Assembly: GCA_016786465.1 (NCBI GenBank)
Contig: JAEUWC010000030.1
Location: forward strand, 124,001-188,000
Source: Bdellovibrionales bacterium
Lineage (GTDB): Bacteria > Bdellovibrionota > UBA1018
Length of the DNA: 64,000 nt
Direction of reading: 5' to 3'
Position 1 is the first letter of the stretch, and the number at the start of each line of letters is the position of its first letter. The position numbers and the translations under genes were made by a program. Positions 33,343 to 42,428 of the stretch are shown piece by piece. The notes beneath the pieces are model-generated. The model saw only the letters and a program-made list of their open reading frames with translations. It was not told the origin of the DNA and made no database searches.

Positions 33343-33762
33343 AATTTAAATCTCCGCTAATTCCATGAGTCCAAGTTAGGACGGATTTCGAACGCTCATG
33401 TTAGTCCGAGGCCGTCTGCAATTTTATTTCAGCTTTCAAGGTGGTGCATGACAAGAATCATCAATGCCATTGCGATCAAGAAAAGGTACTTCATTGAAAT
33501 CTTCCAAAACTTCCTAGGAGTCGTCTGCAATAATAGGGGCGGACTGATCGGCGATGTGGCGCTTAGCCAAAAAAGTGGCGAAATATCGCCGGAATCTATG
33601 GTGTTGCTATCCAATGGAGATGAATTGTGAGTCGAGGAACGACTGGCTGATCGGACCCAAGCACTTCGAGCTATTTTGAACGATTTACTCATAAGACAAG
33701 GATCGTACTTTTTGGAACATAAGTTAAATACATAAATTCAAGTAATCAGATAGGATTTGGTT
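33343..33762. other. 420-bp gap between csbD-like and LysR genes
   Basis: More AT-rich than its surroundings. Apart from a possible 21-codon ORF (33429-33494, minus) I see no convincing gene. Both strands contain longer open frames of 60-87 codons without family features; the longer minus-strand one merely extends the 21-codon peptide upstream with Ser/Thr-rich noise. The right end would hold the LysR promoter. Confidence 0.5.
33429..33494 (-). CDS. Possible 21-residue hydrophobic membrane peptide
   Basis: ATG 33494 preceded by GGAAGA at 5-6 nt. The peptide has one hydrophobic helix (YLFLIAMALMILVM) and ends HHLES. Size and profile resemble KdpF-type or type I toxin-type peptides, but sequence similarity cannot be claimed. 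Could be a chance ORF. Confidence 0.3.
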   Translation of the reverse strand: MKYLFLIAMALMILVMHHLES

Positions 33763-34698
33763 ATGTATAATTTTAATCATCTTTACTACTTCTATGTGAC
33801 CGCTAAAGCGGGGGGAGTGATTCAGGCCGCAAAGCACTTGCGAATCAGTCAACCGTCTTTGAGCAGTCAATTGAAGGTCCTCGAGAACTCGTTATCCGTG
33901 AAGCTTTTTAAGCGAGTTGGAAGAAACAATCACCTGACGGAAGAAGGGTCTACTATCTTTGGTTACTGTAGAAGGATGTTCGAGATTTCAGAAGAAATGA
34001 CGGACTCGATATCCAATCGATTGCCTTCGGCCGCAAGACGATTGCACGTAGGAGTATCAGAGGAAGTCGACAGACCCTTTGTTGTAGAGGTGGTGAGCCG
34101 TTTTCTGAAAGAGCATGGCCTGGAAAAGAGACCGAAGATCAGTGTGGTTTCCGGGCATCATGAGCAATTACTGGAAAGATTACGCTTTCGCGAGTTGGAC
34201 GTAATTGTGACGGCGGCGCCAACGAGCGACCCCGACCTAGAAAGCCTTGCAAGGGCCGAAGTGCCAGTCGTTCTAGCATGTTCGACAAAATGGAAACTAA
34301 ACACTTATCCTAGGAACCCCAAGCTCAGTTTCGCCCTGTCCGCAATTCGCGGAGGGGACACGGCGCAATGGTTGGTCCCGTCCTCACGATATCGGTTTCG
34401 ATCCGAGATCGACCGATTTCTGGAAAAGAACGGAATCAAAACTCGCATCACCTTTGAAAGTGACGTCATGGCATCGTTGGTGCGTTCGGTGGCGGATGGC
34501 GTTGGCTTAGCCTTTCTTCCGGTCCTTTATTTGGCCCGAGAGATTCGAGAAAAATCGATTCGCGCCATAGGTCCAAAGGATGGCTACTGGCGATATGGTG
34601 TTTGGTTGGTCGGCCATTCACAGAGTCACGGCGATCATTTGATACAGTCATTTTCTAAGGCATTTCAAACGATCTGCAGGACTCAGTCCGATATGTAG
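33763..34698 (+). CDS. LysR-family transcriptional regulator, NhaR-like
   Basis: ATG 33763 after tagga; 311 residues. N-terminal winged HTH (FNHLYYFYVTAKAGGVIQAA, LRISQPSLSSQLKVLENSL, KLFKR) has the tyrosine-rich start typical of NhaR. The effector domain follows from about residue 90. NhaR activates the Na+/H+ antiporter gene nhaA in E. coli, but no antiporter is nearby and the true target is unknown. The gene uses AT-richer codons than its neighbours, which may indicate recent acquisition; this is a visual impression only. Confidence 0.88.
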   Translation: MYNFNHLYYFYVTAKAGGVIQAAKHLRISQPSLSSQLKVLENSLSVKLFKRVGRNNHLTEEGSTIFGYCRRMFEISEEMTDSISNRLPSAARRLHVGVSEEVDRPFVVEVVSRFLKEHGLEKRPKISVVSGHHEQLLERLRFRELDVIVTAAPTSDPDLESLARAEVPVVLACSTKWKLNTYPRNPKLSFALSAIRGGDTAQWLVPSSRYRFRSEIDRFLEKNGIKTRITFESDVMASLVRSVADGVGLAFLPVLYLAREIREKSIRAIGPKDGYWRYGVWLVGHSQSHGDHLIQSFSKAFQTICRTQSDM

Positions 34699-34718
34699 GG
34701 GCGACCTAAGGCAGCCAT

Positions 34719-35429
34719 TTAGCTGACGTCAAAGTCCACTTGGGTCACGACACGAACCTTTTTCTTGATGGTATTGTTTCGTTCGCCATAACCGCCGTAG
34801 CGGTTTTCACCGTCTGCCATGGGGCTTTCAATTGTGAACACGCCCTGTGTCGCCGACTTCAGCGCGCCGACTTTGACATTCATGGACTTTGCAAAGCCAT
34901 GGGCTGCTTCGCTAGCGTTCTGGGTTGCTTCGTCCAGCATCTGGGGCTTGATCTTGTTCAGTTGCGTGAAATAGTAGTTCTTCTGACTTCCTGTCAGGAC
35001 GATCCCCTTCTTCAAAAGGCGATCCACCTTTTGTTCGATCTTTTCCACCTGGGTTACTTTTCCCGTCGTTACGATGTGATAACCAGACGCGACGAAACGC
35101 GCGCCTTTTCCGGTGGCGTAACTTTCGGTCATTCGATCCTGCAAATTAGAAGTCTTTGAAATTTCATCGTCGGAAAACCCATTTTCCTTCAGGAAGTCTT
35201 CGACTTCTCTCTGGGCATTCAAAAACGAAGTCTGGATGGCTTCCATTCGTTCACCGGAAGCGGTGTACGAAATTCTCCAGACGGCGACGTCTGAATCGAC
35301 GACCTTTTCTGCTAAACCGCGGACGGAAATTTTTCTTTCAGTACGATTAAAGTCCTTCAGGCCCAGCATCATCAAGAATCCAAAGCCAAGCAAAGTTGTA
35401 CAGATCAAAGACAAGTTTTTTACGTTCAT
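34719..35429 (-). CDS. SIMPL (DUF541) domain protein, membrane-anchored
   Basis: Start at ATG 35429 (MNVKNLSLICTTLLGFGFLMM) gives 236 residues with an N-terminal signal anchor. The SIMPL domain follows (ISVRGLAEKVVDSDVAVWRI, SKTSNLQDRMTE, ASEAAHGFAKSMNVKVGALK, KKKVRVVTQVDFDV). Family members, including Brucella BP26 and E. coli YggE, are periplasmic and form ring-like oligomers linked to oxidative stress. Convergent with the LysR gene. Confidence 0.85.
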   Translation of the reverse strand: MNVKNLSLICTTLLGFGFLMMLGLKDFNRTERKISVRGLAEKVVDSDVAVWRISYTASGERMEAIQTSFLNAQREVEDFLKENGFSDDEISKTSNLQDRMTESYATGKGARFVASGYHIVTTGKVTQVEKIEQKVDRLLKKGIVLTGSQKNYYFTQLNKIKPQMLDEATQNASEAAHGFAKSMNVKVGALKSATQGVFTIESPMADGENRYGGYGERNNTIKKKVRVVTQVDFDVS

Positions 35430-35563
35430 AGGGTTTCCTTTCTGGAAACCGTATCGGACTTTGGAAAAACAGGCGAAACCCGAAACACGGTGCTCACAAA
35501 ACAAGAAGGATCACTTTTTATTGAGAAGAGAAGAAAAGCGATTCGTCGAAGCCAACCCCAATG

Positions 35564-36022
35564 TCATTTAAACCGAATCTGCCGAATCGCTTCATAAGCC
35601 GTGATGCTGACGGCGTTGGACAGATTCAGGGACCGAATCCGTGCGTCGAACATCGGGATGCGTAGCGTGTCCTGCGCAAATCGGTTCATGATCCAATCGG
35701 GAAGGCCCGAAGTTTCTCGGCCAAAAATCAGATAGGCGCCGTCTTGAAACTGGTGTTCGAAAATCGTGTTTCCGGCTTTTTCTTCGATAAAGCATTTTTG
35801 GGCGTTGGGCGGCACGCTGTCCAAAAATGCTTCAAGGCTTTTGTGGATCGTCAGGTTCACGTGTTCCCAATAATCCAGCCCCGCGCGTTTTAGGCGTGAA
35901 TGCGAAATTTCAAAACCCAGCGGTTCAACCAGGTGAAGCGCGCAACCCGTTGCTACGCAAAGACGTCCGATCGAACCGGTATTTTGCGGAATTTCAGGTT
36001 CGACCAAAACAATGTTCAGCAC
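35564..36022 (-). CDS. trmL: tRNA (cytidine/uridine-2'-O-)-methyltransferase TrmL
   Basis: 152 residues, the full family size. SPOUT knot motifs: LVEPEIPQNTGSIGRLCVAT, the SAM-binding loop YLIFGRETSGLPDWIM, and IRSLNLSNAVSITAYEAIRQ at the C-terminus. Methylates the wobble 2'-OH of tRNA-Leu. Last gene of the pepA-asnS-trmL minus-strand run, 21 bp after asnS. Confidence 0.95.
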   Translation of the reverse strand: MLNIVLVEPEIPQNTGSIGRLCVATGCALHLVEPLGFEISHSRLKRAGLDYWEHVNLTIHKSLEAFLDSVPPNAQKCFIEEKAGNTIFEHQFQDGAYLIFGRETSGLPDWIMNRFAQDTLRIPMFDARIRSLNLSNAVSITAYEAIRQIRFK

Positions 36023-36043
36023 GCGGGTTAAGCCTTCCGGAAG

Positions 36044-37366
36044 CTAAGGACGAATCGTGTTCAGCATTCGTGGAAACGGAATCGTTTCGCGAACGTGTTC
36101 AACGCCCGTGATCCAGGCGACCGTACGTTCCAAGCCCAATCCGAATCCTGAATGAGGAACCGAGCCAAAACGGCGAAGGTCCAGGTACCAGGAATAATCT
36201 GCTTCGGCCAAGCCGTGCTCGGCGATTCGGCGTTTCAACACGTCGATGTTTTCTTCACGCTGACCGCCGCCAATTACTTCGCCGTAACCATCCGGAGCAA
36301 TCAAATCGCAACCCAAGGCGTACTTGCCGTTTCCGGTAACGCCCGGGCCACCGACCGTGTCGGATTGCTTGAAGTAAAACGCTTTGATCTGCGCTGGCAT
36401 GTGGTGCACGAAAACCGGCTTGTCGAATTCCTGGCCAAGCGCTGTTTCATGGGGTGCGCCGAAGTCTTCCCCCCAGGGGATTGCGCATCCGCGCTTTTCC
36501 AAAACTTTCAGCGCGTCGTCGTAGGAAATTCTTGGGAAAGGGCCTTTCATTTTTTCCAGCTTCTTGATGTCGCGTTCCAGTATTTCTAGTTCCTTCGCGC
36601 GCTTGGAGATCACGTTTTGAAAAACGTATTCGACGAATTCTTCGCCCAAGGTCATGTTGTCGTTCAAGTCGTTGAAAGCGACTTCGGGTTCAACCATCCA
36701 AAATTCAGTCAGGTGCTTTCGGGTCTTGGATTTTTCAGCGCGGAAAGTCGGGCCGAAAACATAGATCTTTCCAAAGGCCATTGCGCCGACTTCGCCATAA
36801 AGCTGACCGCTTTGGGTTAAGTACGCTTTTTCATCAAAGTACGGGGTCGAAAAAAGTGTCGACGTTCCTTCGCAGGAAGAAGGCGTCAGGATCGGAGCAT
36901 CAAAGCGAACGAATCCCTTTTCGTCGTAAAACTGTTGAATCGTGCGAATGATTTCGGCGCGAACGCGAAGCGCCGCCCACTGCTTTTGGCTTCGGATCCA
37001 CAGATGGCGATTTTCCATCAGGAATTCGACGCCGTGGTCTTTGGGTGAAATCGGATAAACGTCAGCAATCTGAACGGCTTTGAAAGACTGAACACCCATT
37101 TCGAATTTTCCAGGGGTGCGTGGATCTTTTCGAATCGTGCCGGTGACTTCGATGGAACTTTCCTGAGTTAGTTTTTCGAATTCTTCAAAGGCTTGGTCGG
37201 AACATTCACCCTTAAAAAGGATTCCCTGCATCAGGCCGGTTCCATCGCGCATCATCAAGAATTTGATCTTGCCCGAACTTCTTTTGTTATAAACCCAGCC
37301 CTTCAATGTGACGGTTTGACCGTCAAACTGCGAAGCGTTTTCAATGTAGAAACGTTTTTCTGACAT
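36044..37366 (-). CDS. asnS: Asparaginyl-tRNA synthetase
   Basis: 440 residues. N-terminal OB-fold anticodon-binding domain ([20 protein letters not shown]) and class II catalytic core: motif 2 [36 protein letters not shown], and motif 3 [15 protein letters not shown]. The length and the absence of the GAD/insertion region separate it from AspRS. Charges tRNA-Asn in the cytoplasm, so this organism does not rely only on transamidation. 17 bp downstream of pepA. Confidence 0.96.
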   Translation of the reverse strand: MSEKRFYIENASQFDGQTVTLKGWVYNKRSSGKIKFLMMRDGTGLMQGILFKGECSDQAFEEFEKLTQESSIEVTGTIRKDPRTPGKFEMGVQSFKAVQIADVYPISPKDHGVEFLMENRHLWIRSQKQWAALRVRAEIIRTIQQFYDEKGFVRFDAPILTPSSCEGTSTLFSTPYFDEKAYLTQSGQLYGEVGAMAFGKIYVFGPTFRAEKSKTRKHLTEFWMVEPEVAFNDLNDNMTLGEEFVEYVFQNVISKRAKELEILERDIKKLEKMKGPFPRISYDDALKVLEKRGCAIPWGEDFGAPHETALGQEFDKPVFVHHMPAQIKAFYFKQSDTVGGPGVTGNGKYALGCDLIAPDGYGEVIGGGQREENIDVLKRRIAEHGLAEADYSWYLDLRRFGSVPHSGFGLGLERTVAWITGVEHVRETIPFPRMLNTIRP

Positions 37367-37383
37367 AAACTAGGGTTCCCTTT

Positions 37384-38934
37384 TTACGAATAATTCTGGA
37401 CGAAATGCGCCAGCGTGCGCACGAACTGACCGTTGGAACCCTTCTTCGGAAAGTAAGGAAGATGGGTCGTGTGGTACGCGGTCCCGGCAATATCCATGTG
37501 CGCCCAAGGCGTTCCTTTTTTAATGAACTGCTTCAAGAACATCGCACCGCGGATGGTTCCACCTGAAGCATCGTTGCAGGAATTCTTGATTTCAGCGACG
37601 TCGCTTTTGATGTCTTCCAGGTATTCATCAAAAAGCGGCAATTGCCAAAGGCGTTCGCCCTGAAGGTCTCCGGCTTTGATCAAAGACTGAACCAGTGAAT
37701 CGTCATTGCCCAAGATTCCGCAGCAAATTTTTCCAAGCGCGACGCTGACAGCGCCAGTCAGTGTGGCCACGTCGACGATCACGTCGGGTTTGTAGTCTTG
37801 CGCCAGATCCAAGGCATCGCCCAAAAGCAATCGGCCTTCGGCGTCGGTGTTGATGATTTCAACGGCTTTTCCGCTGCGGCCAATGATCACGTTGCCCGGT
37901 TGCTGAGCCTTGCCTGACGGCATGTTTTCAGTGAATCCCATGACCGCGACGATTCGGTTTGAAACTTTCATCTTTGCGGCCAACCAGACTGCGCCCATCA
38001 CGGTCGCGGCGCCAGTCATGTCGTGCTTCATGTCTTCCATTCGAAGAGCGGGCTTGATCGAAATCCCTCCGCTATCAAAAGTGACACCCTTTCCGACCAA
38101 AGCAATATTCTTGCCCTTGGATCCCGCTGGTGGTGTGTATTCCAAAACGACCATTGCAGGTGGACGATCGCTGCCCACGCCCACACCCAGGAACAAGTTC
38201 ATTCCTTGCTTCTTGCATTCAGCTTGATTCAAAACTTTGGCTTTCAGGCCGGCGGCCTTGGCCAGCTTCACGGCTTCTTCTGCATAAAAAAGCGGGGTGC
38301 CGTAATTGGACGGGAAATTCGACCAGTTTCTGGTGATTGTCAGCGCTTCGCCGACGGCGATCAGTTTTTCGATTTCTTTTTCAAAGTTCTGGCCGCAAGT
38401 CTTGTCAGCCGTCAGCACCACGACTTCCGGGGCCATAGGCTTTACGCCTTCTTTGGGCTTTGGGCCTTCGTATTTGTAAGCGGAAAGAATCATTCCTTCC
38501 AAGAAAGCGACGACGTGTTTGAAATCGACGCGTGATGGAAGCGATTCAAACTGAATTTCTAGACGGGCCAGTTTTTCGGCCTGTGCTTTGGCCAAGGCCG
38601 CTGCACCGGCAACCCGCATTTTTTCGACCGTCAGATCGTCTGCGTCAGTACCCGCGCCGACCAAAAGAAGATTCTGCGCACCGCCTTTGCCCATGAAGCG
38701 AAGGAAGCTGATCGTTCCCGCCTTGGCTGAAAAGCCGTCCTGCTCGCGTACGTCTTCAAGGACAGTTTGGTAAACCCCTTTTGGGGCTAAAAGCTTCTTC
38801 TTGGCATCCTGCGCGACCCAGAAAATGTCGGTTCGGGGGGCCTTCGATTTTTTGGACGGATGCGCGACCGTTAAGGTAGGGATCCAAGCGTTCTTATGAT
38901 GTGAAATCGGATTTTTGTGGGTTGGCTTCGGCAT
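37384..38934 (-). CDS. pepA: Leucyl aminopeptidase (M17)
   Basis: 516 residues, including an N-terminal regulatory domain and a C-terminal di-zinc peptidase domain. Metal and catalytic motifs: GKGVTFDSGGISIKP, the M17 signature NTDAEGRLLLGDAL, MTGAATVMGA and VDVATLTGA. Removes N-terminal amino acids from peptides in the cytoplasm; in enteric bacteria PepA also binds DNA at Xer sites and carAB. First gene of the pepA-asnS-trmL run and divergent from the sugar transferase gene (27 bp apart). Confidence 0.95.
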   Translation of the reverse strand: MPKPTHKNPISHHKNAWIPTLTVAHPSKKSKAPRTDIFWVAQDAKKKLLAPKGVYQTVLEDVREQDGFSAKAGTISFLRFMGKGGAQNLLLVGAGTDADDLTVEKMRVAGAAALAKAQAEKLARLEIQFESLPSRVDFKHVVAFLEGMILSAYKYEGPKPKEGVKPMAPEVVVLTADKTCGQNFEKEIEKLIAVGEALTITRNWSNFPSNYGTPLFYAEEAVKLAKAAGLKAKVLNQAECKKQGMNLFLGVGVGSDRPPAMVVLEYTPPAGSKGKNIALVGKGVTFDSGGISIKPALRMEDMKHDMTGAATVMGAVWLAAKMKVSNRIVAVMGFTENMPSGKAQQPGNVIIGRSGKAVEIINTDAEGRLLLGDALDLAQDYKPDVIVDVATLTGAVSVALGKICCGILGNDDSLVQSLIKAGDLQGERLWQLPLFDEYLEDIKSDVAEIKNSCNDASGGTIRGAMFLKQFIKKGTPWAHMDIAGTAYHTTHLPYFPKKGSNGQFVRTLAHFVQNYS

Positions 38935-38961
38935 AGAGCGCCATTAACATAGGGTCTCGGT

Positions 38962-40335
38962 ATGTTGAAGAGGTATCACCAGATCGTCGGCGGGGTTTTC
39001 CGCTTAGTGGACTGCATCGTCATTGGCGCTGCGTGGCTTGCGTCCTATTGGCTGCGTTTTGATTTGGGCTTAATCGCCGTCACCAAAGGATTCCCCAGTT
39101 TTGAAACCTATGCGTCTTTGACTCCGCTTGTCATTTTGATCTGGGCGATCGTTCTTTCTCAGTTCAAAGTTTACCAGTCCGGCAGGATGCTTCGAAGGAC
39201 GGACGAAGCCTTCACCATGCTTCGCGCACATGCGGTCGCGGTTTTGGTCTTTATCAGCCTGACCTATCTTTTTAGTGAATACCGTTATTCGCGAATCGTG
39301 ATCGCAAGCTTCGCGGTTTTGGGCGGACTTTTTTTAATTCTTTTTCGTCTGACATTACGAAATCTGCTTCGTGCGATCCGTCGGCGCGGTCACAACCTTC
39401 GTCATGTATTGATCGTCGGCCACGGCGAAGCGGTGGATCACCTGATCCATCGCTTGAATCGTTTTCCAGAACTGGGACTTCGGGTTTTGGGCACGGTAGG
39501 GCACGGCAAGGGCGCGATGGGAACCTATGCAGATCTTCCGCGTCTGATTCGCGAAACGCGCGCTGATCAAGTGATGATCGCGTTGCCACGAAATGAATCC
39601 GCCGAACTGGATTCCATCTTGGCATCGTTAAAGGACGAAACGATGGATCTGCTTTTGATCCCCGATGTTCATGAATACGTGACGCTGGGCTGTCGCGTGG
39701 AAGACTTCGATGGGCTTCCGATTGTGAATCTAAACGAATCGCCTTTGGATGGCTGGGGTTCGACGGGAAAGCGCATCACCGATTTCATTCTTTCGACGTT
39801 TGCGCTTTTGGTTTTGTCGCCGATTTTCTTGATCATCGGCTTGGCTGTGAAACTGACGTCGCGCGGGCCTATTTTCTACGGACAGGAACGTCTGGGTTTG
39901 GATGGTCGAAAATTCAAGATGTATAAATTTCGATCCATGAAGGTCGACGCCGAAAAAGAAACCGGCGCGGTTTGGGCCGTGAAGGGCGACGATCGCAGAA
40001 CGCCGATTGGGGCCTTTTTACGTTCGACCAGTCTGGATGAACTTCCCCAGTTTTGGAACGTGTGGCTGGGTGAAATGTCCTTGGTTGGGCCGCGTCCTGA
40101 ACGCCCGGTGTTTGTGGATCAGTTTCGTCACGAAATTCCTCATTACATGCTTCGCCACAAAGTGAAGGCCGGAATCACCGGCTGGGCGCAAGTCAATGGT
40201 TGGCGCGGCGACACCAGCCTAGAAAGACGCATCGAATGCGATCTTTTCTACATTCGCAATTGGTCTTACTGGCTGGATATCAAGATCCTGTTTTTGACGG
40301 TCTTCAAAGGGTTTGTGAACAAGAATGCGTATTAG
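38962..40335 (+). CDS. Polyprenyl glycosylphosphotransferase (undecaprenyl-phosphate glucose-1-phosphate transferase type)
   Basis: 457 residues. Four N-terminal transmembrane helices, a CoA-binding-like middle domain (LIVGHGEAVDHLIHRLNRFP), a fifth helix (TLFALLVLSPIFLIIGLAVK-like) and the C-terminal catalytic domain (SRGPIFYGQERLGLDGRKFK, FRSMK, STSLDELPQFWNV, GEMSLVGPRPERP). This WcaJ/WbaP-type enzyme transfers the first sugar phosphate to undecaprenyl phosphate for exopolysaccharide or O-antigen. The remaining pathway genes are not adjacent. The stop overlaps the next start by 11 bp. Confidence 0.93.
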   Translation: MLKRYHQIVGGVFRLVDCIVIGAAWLASYWLRFDLGLIAVTKGFPSFETYASLTPLVILIWAIVLSQFKVYQSGRMLRRTDEAFTMLRAHAVAVLVFISLTYLFSEYRYSRIVIASFAVLGGLFLILFRLTLRNLLRAIRRRGHNLRHVLIVGHGEAVDHLIHRLNRFPELGLRVLGTVGHGKGAMGTYADLPRLIRETRADQVMIALPRNESAELDSILASLKDETMDLLLIPDVHEYVTLGCRVEDFDGLPIVNLNESPLDGWGSTGKRITDFILSTFALLVLSPIFLIIGLAVKLTSRGPIFYGQERLGLDGRKFKMYKFRSMKVDAEKETGAVWAVKGDDRRTPIGAFLRSTSLDELPQFWNVWLGEMSLVGPRPERPVFVDQFRHEIPHYMLRHKVKAGITGWAQVNGWRGDTSLERRIECDLFYIRNWSYWLDIKILFLTVFKGFVNKNAY

Positions 40336-41473
40336 GGATCGGCTTCGCATCAGCCCGCTTCGCCATCTGATTCCCTTGCGAATTGATGGCTATTTGATTC
40401 GCGAAGTCGGCGTGCCTTTCTTGGGCGGCCTAATTTTTTTAAGCTTCGTTTTTTTGATGTTCCAGCTTTTGCGCCTAGCCGAATACTTCATCGTTCATAG
40501 CGTTCCGGTACCGACGCTTTTGGAAATCATTGGGCTGATGATTCTTTCGTTCCTACCATTTTCGTTGCCGGTGGCCTTCTTGATCGCCATCTTGACTTCG
40601 TTTGGGCGCCTTTCAACAGACAGTGAACTGGTCGCTTTGAAAGCCAATGGCGTCAGCGTGACGCGAATGTCGCTTCCGGTTTTGGTTCTAGCGATGGGGG
40701 TTGGGATCTTTTCTTTGGTACTGTCCTTTGATTGGGTTCCTTGGGGCGAACTTCGTTACCGCGATCTGATCATCAAGGTGGGAAACACGAAAGCCACCAG
40801 TTCCATCAAGGAAGGAACATTCACCACGGGGTTCTTTGATCTTTTGGTTTACACCGACGAAATCGACGGCAAAACCAACCGCATGAAGCACGTCTTTATC
40901 TTCGATGAACGCGAACCCAAGAACCCTTTGACCATCATCGCAAAAGACGGCGAAGTTCTTCCCGTTCGCCCCAATCCCGGTCAGGCCGCCGCGATTGTTC
41001 TGCGCCTAAGCGAAGGCAATATTCATCGAAACGACATCAAGGAAAACACCTATCAGCGCATCGATTTTGACGAATACCGTCTTTATCTTTCAGTTGCGGA
41101 AGGATCGGGCGGAGTTTCTCGTCGTCCGCGAATCATCCGGCAGCATGATTTGGTGAAGACCATGGAAGATCCTGCGACTGAAGAGCGCTGGCGGATGGAA
41201 CTTCAGATCGAATACTGGCGGCGTTATGCAGTCTTGGTGACCCCGCTGCTTTTTGTTTTTCTGGGAATCGGCTTTGGAACATTTCGCACGCGCGCCGTTC
41301 GCGCGGGTGCGGCGATCGTCGGTTTAGCGACCGTGCTGGTGCTCTGGGGGCTGCAGGCCGTGATGACCACGGCCGCGCACAAGGGCTGGGTTTCGCCCTT
41401 TGTCGCGTCTTGGCTGCCGAACGCCGTTTTGGGGGCAGCCGCTTACTTCGGATTTAGAACCGCGACTTGGTAG
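40325..41473 (+). CDS. LptF/LptG-family lipopolysaccharide export permease
   Basis: 382 residues. Six transmembrane helices in the 3 + periplasmic domain + 3 layout: LIREVGVPFLGGLIFLSFVF, LPFSLPVAFLIAILTSFGRL with coupling-helix region DSELVALKANGVS, a beta-jellyroll periplasmic domain (about 130-280), and the C-terminal helices (TPLLFVFLGIGFGTF, IVGLATVLVLWGLQAVM). Partners would be LptB (ATPase) and LptC. The single gene here resembles LptF slightly more than LptG. Coupled to the sugar-phosphate transferase, consistent with LPS assembly. Confidence 0.88.
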   Translation: MRIRDRLRISPLRHLIPLRIDGYLIREVGVPFLGGLIFLSFVFLMFQLLRLAEYFIVHSVPVPTLLEIIGLMILSFLPFSLPVAFLIAILTSFGRLSTDSELVALKANGVSVTRMSLPVLVLAMGVGIFSLVLSFDWVPWGELRYRDLIIKVGNTKATSSIKEGTFTTGFFDLLVYTDEIDGKTNRMKHVFIFDEREPKNPLTIIAKDGEVLPVRPNPGQAAAIVLRLSEGNIHRNDIKENTYQRIDFDEYRLYLSVAEGSGGVSRRPRIIRQHDLVKTMEDPATEERWRMELQIEYWRRYAVLVTPLLFVFLGIGFGTFRTRAVRAGAAIVGLATVLVLWGLQAVMTTAAHKGWVSPFVASWLPNAVLGAAAYFGFRTATW

Positions 41474-41494
41474 GCAACCCCAGCATCAAGCCGG

Positions 41495-42145
41495 CTATTT
41501 CACCGCTTTGTTGCAGTAGGTCTTCGACCACTTGTTTAAAGCTTGGTACTGCTTTTCGACGCGATTCACTTCGTCGTAAGCCGACTTTGGATTTAGATTC
41601 GGATTCGCCTTTTGCTTGGCCTTAATTTCTGCGCGGCGCTTTTTGATGTTGGCCGGGCTAGCTAGGCTCATGAATTTTTTTAGTTCGTCGGCCTTTTCAA
41701 AGGTGCAGACCAGTTTCTTTGAAGACACGGCTTTCAAGACTTCTTTCGCCTTCAGTTCTTTTGGCTTCTTGGCGTTCATGTTTTTTTGGCAGTAATTCAG
41801 AAACACGCTGGATGCCGCGGCCATGCGCTTGTTGGCTTCCGTCGCGGCAAATGCAGGATCGCTTTGGCAAGTGCGGATCGCGCTTCCTTCTTGCTGAAAA
41901 CTTGGCGCGACAACCGGGGTTCCATAGGTCTGCTGAAAGTGGCCATGAAGTTCGCCGAAACTGGCGGCGACGTATCCGCTGACTTCGTGCGCGTAAGAAC
42001 ATTCCTTTTGGACACGGTCTTGGACGTCCTTTAAGAACTTCGTTTTCTGGGCTTCCTGACAAGCAGGCAGGGTCATTTGTCCAAAAGCTGCACTTGAAAG
42101 CCCCAAAGTGGATAACGCCACGCACGAAATAAGAAGTGTTTTCAT
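41495..42145 (-). CDS. Secreted protein of unknown function
   Basis: Start at ATG 42145 (MKTLLISCVALSTLGLSSAA, cut at AFG-Q) leads to 216 residues; the much longer open frame upstream is AT-rich leader sequence. The mature part is basic and helical (KKRRAEIKAKQKANPNLNPK) with cysteines ACQEA, KECSYAH, RTCQSD, NYCQKN, LVCTFE and TYCNKA, so up to three disulfides. Convergent with the LptF/G gene. No family recognised. Confidence 0.72.
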   Translation of the reverse strand: MKTLLISCVALSTLGLSSAAFGQMTLPACQEAQKTKFLKDVQDRVQKECSYAHEVSGYVAASFGELHGHFQQTYGTPVVAPSFQQEGSAIRTCQSDPAFAATEANKRMAAASSVFLNYCQKNMNAKKPKELKAKEVLKAVSSKKLVCTFEKADELKKFMSLASPANIKKRRAEIKAKQKANPNLNPKSAYDEVNRVEKQYQALNKWSKTYCNKAVK

Positions 42146-42428
42146 AGACTTCCAGTCTGAAGTGGAATTGAAATCCGTACAAGATTTATTAAATAAGTCG
42201 AAAACTGCTATTTTTAGGCTTTTTTTGCGATGGTTGCCGAAAAAACGCGGGCTTTTCCGACAATTCTCTGACGATTGCTTTGACTCGACCCGCGAAAACC
42301 CGCTTCTAAGGCCCATAATGGGGATAATCTTCAGCAACAGTAGTTGAAAAACAGGGATATAAGGAAAAATAGCTAATCAAAACATCAAGTTAACAAGTGT
42401 TGATAACTCGCGGTTTGGATGTGGATAA

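Noticed and set aside
33448-33692. Longer ORFs (60 and 87 codons) on both strands of the csbD-LysR gap
   Set aside because: Low-complexity or Ser-rich composition, no ribosome-binding sites, no motifs; only the short hydrophobic peptide inside one of them is kept as a possibility.
33757-34698. Recent horizontal transfer of the LysR gene
   Set aside because: Only an impression of AT-richer codons; no mobile element ends, tRNA or repeats flank it, so it is mentioned but not claimed.
42420-42428. Perfect DnaA box (TGTGGATAA) with a near match 20 bp upstream, suggesting an origin
   Set aside because: A single 9-mer is expected about every 130 kb per strand by chance, no cluster or AT-rich unwinding element accompanies it, and no dnaA/dnaN genes are near.
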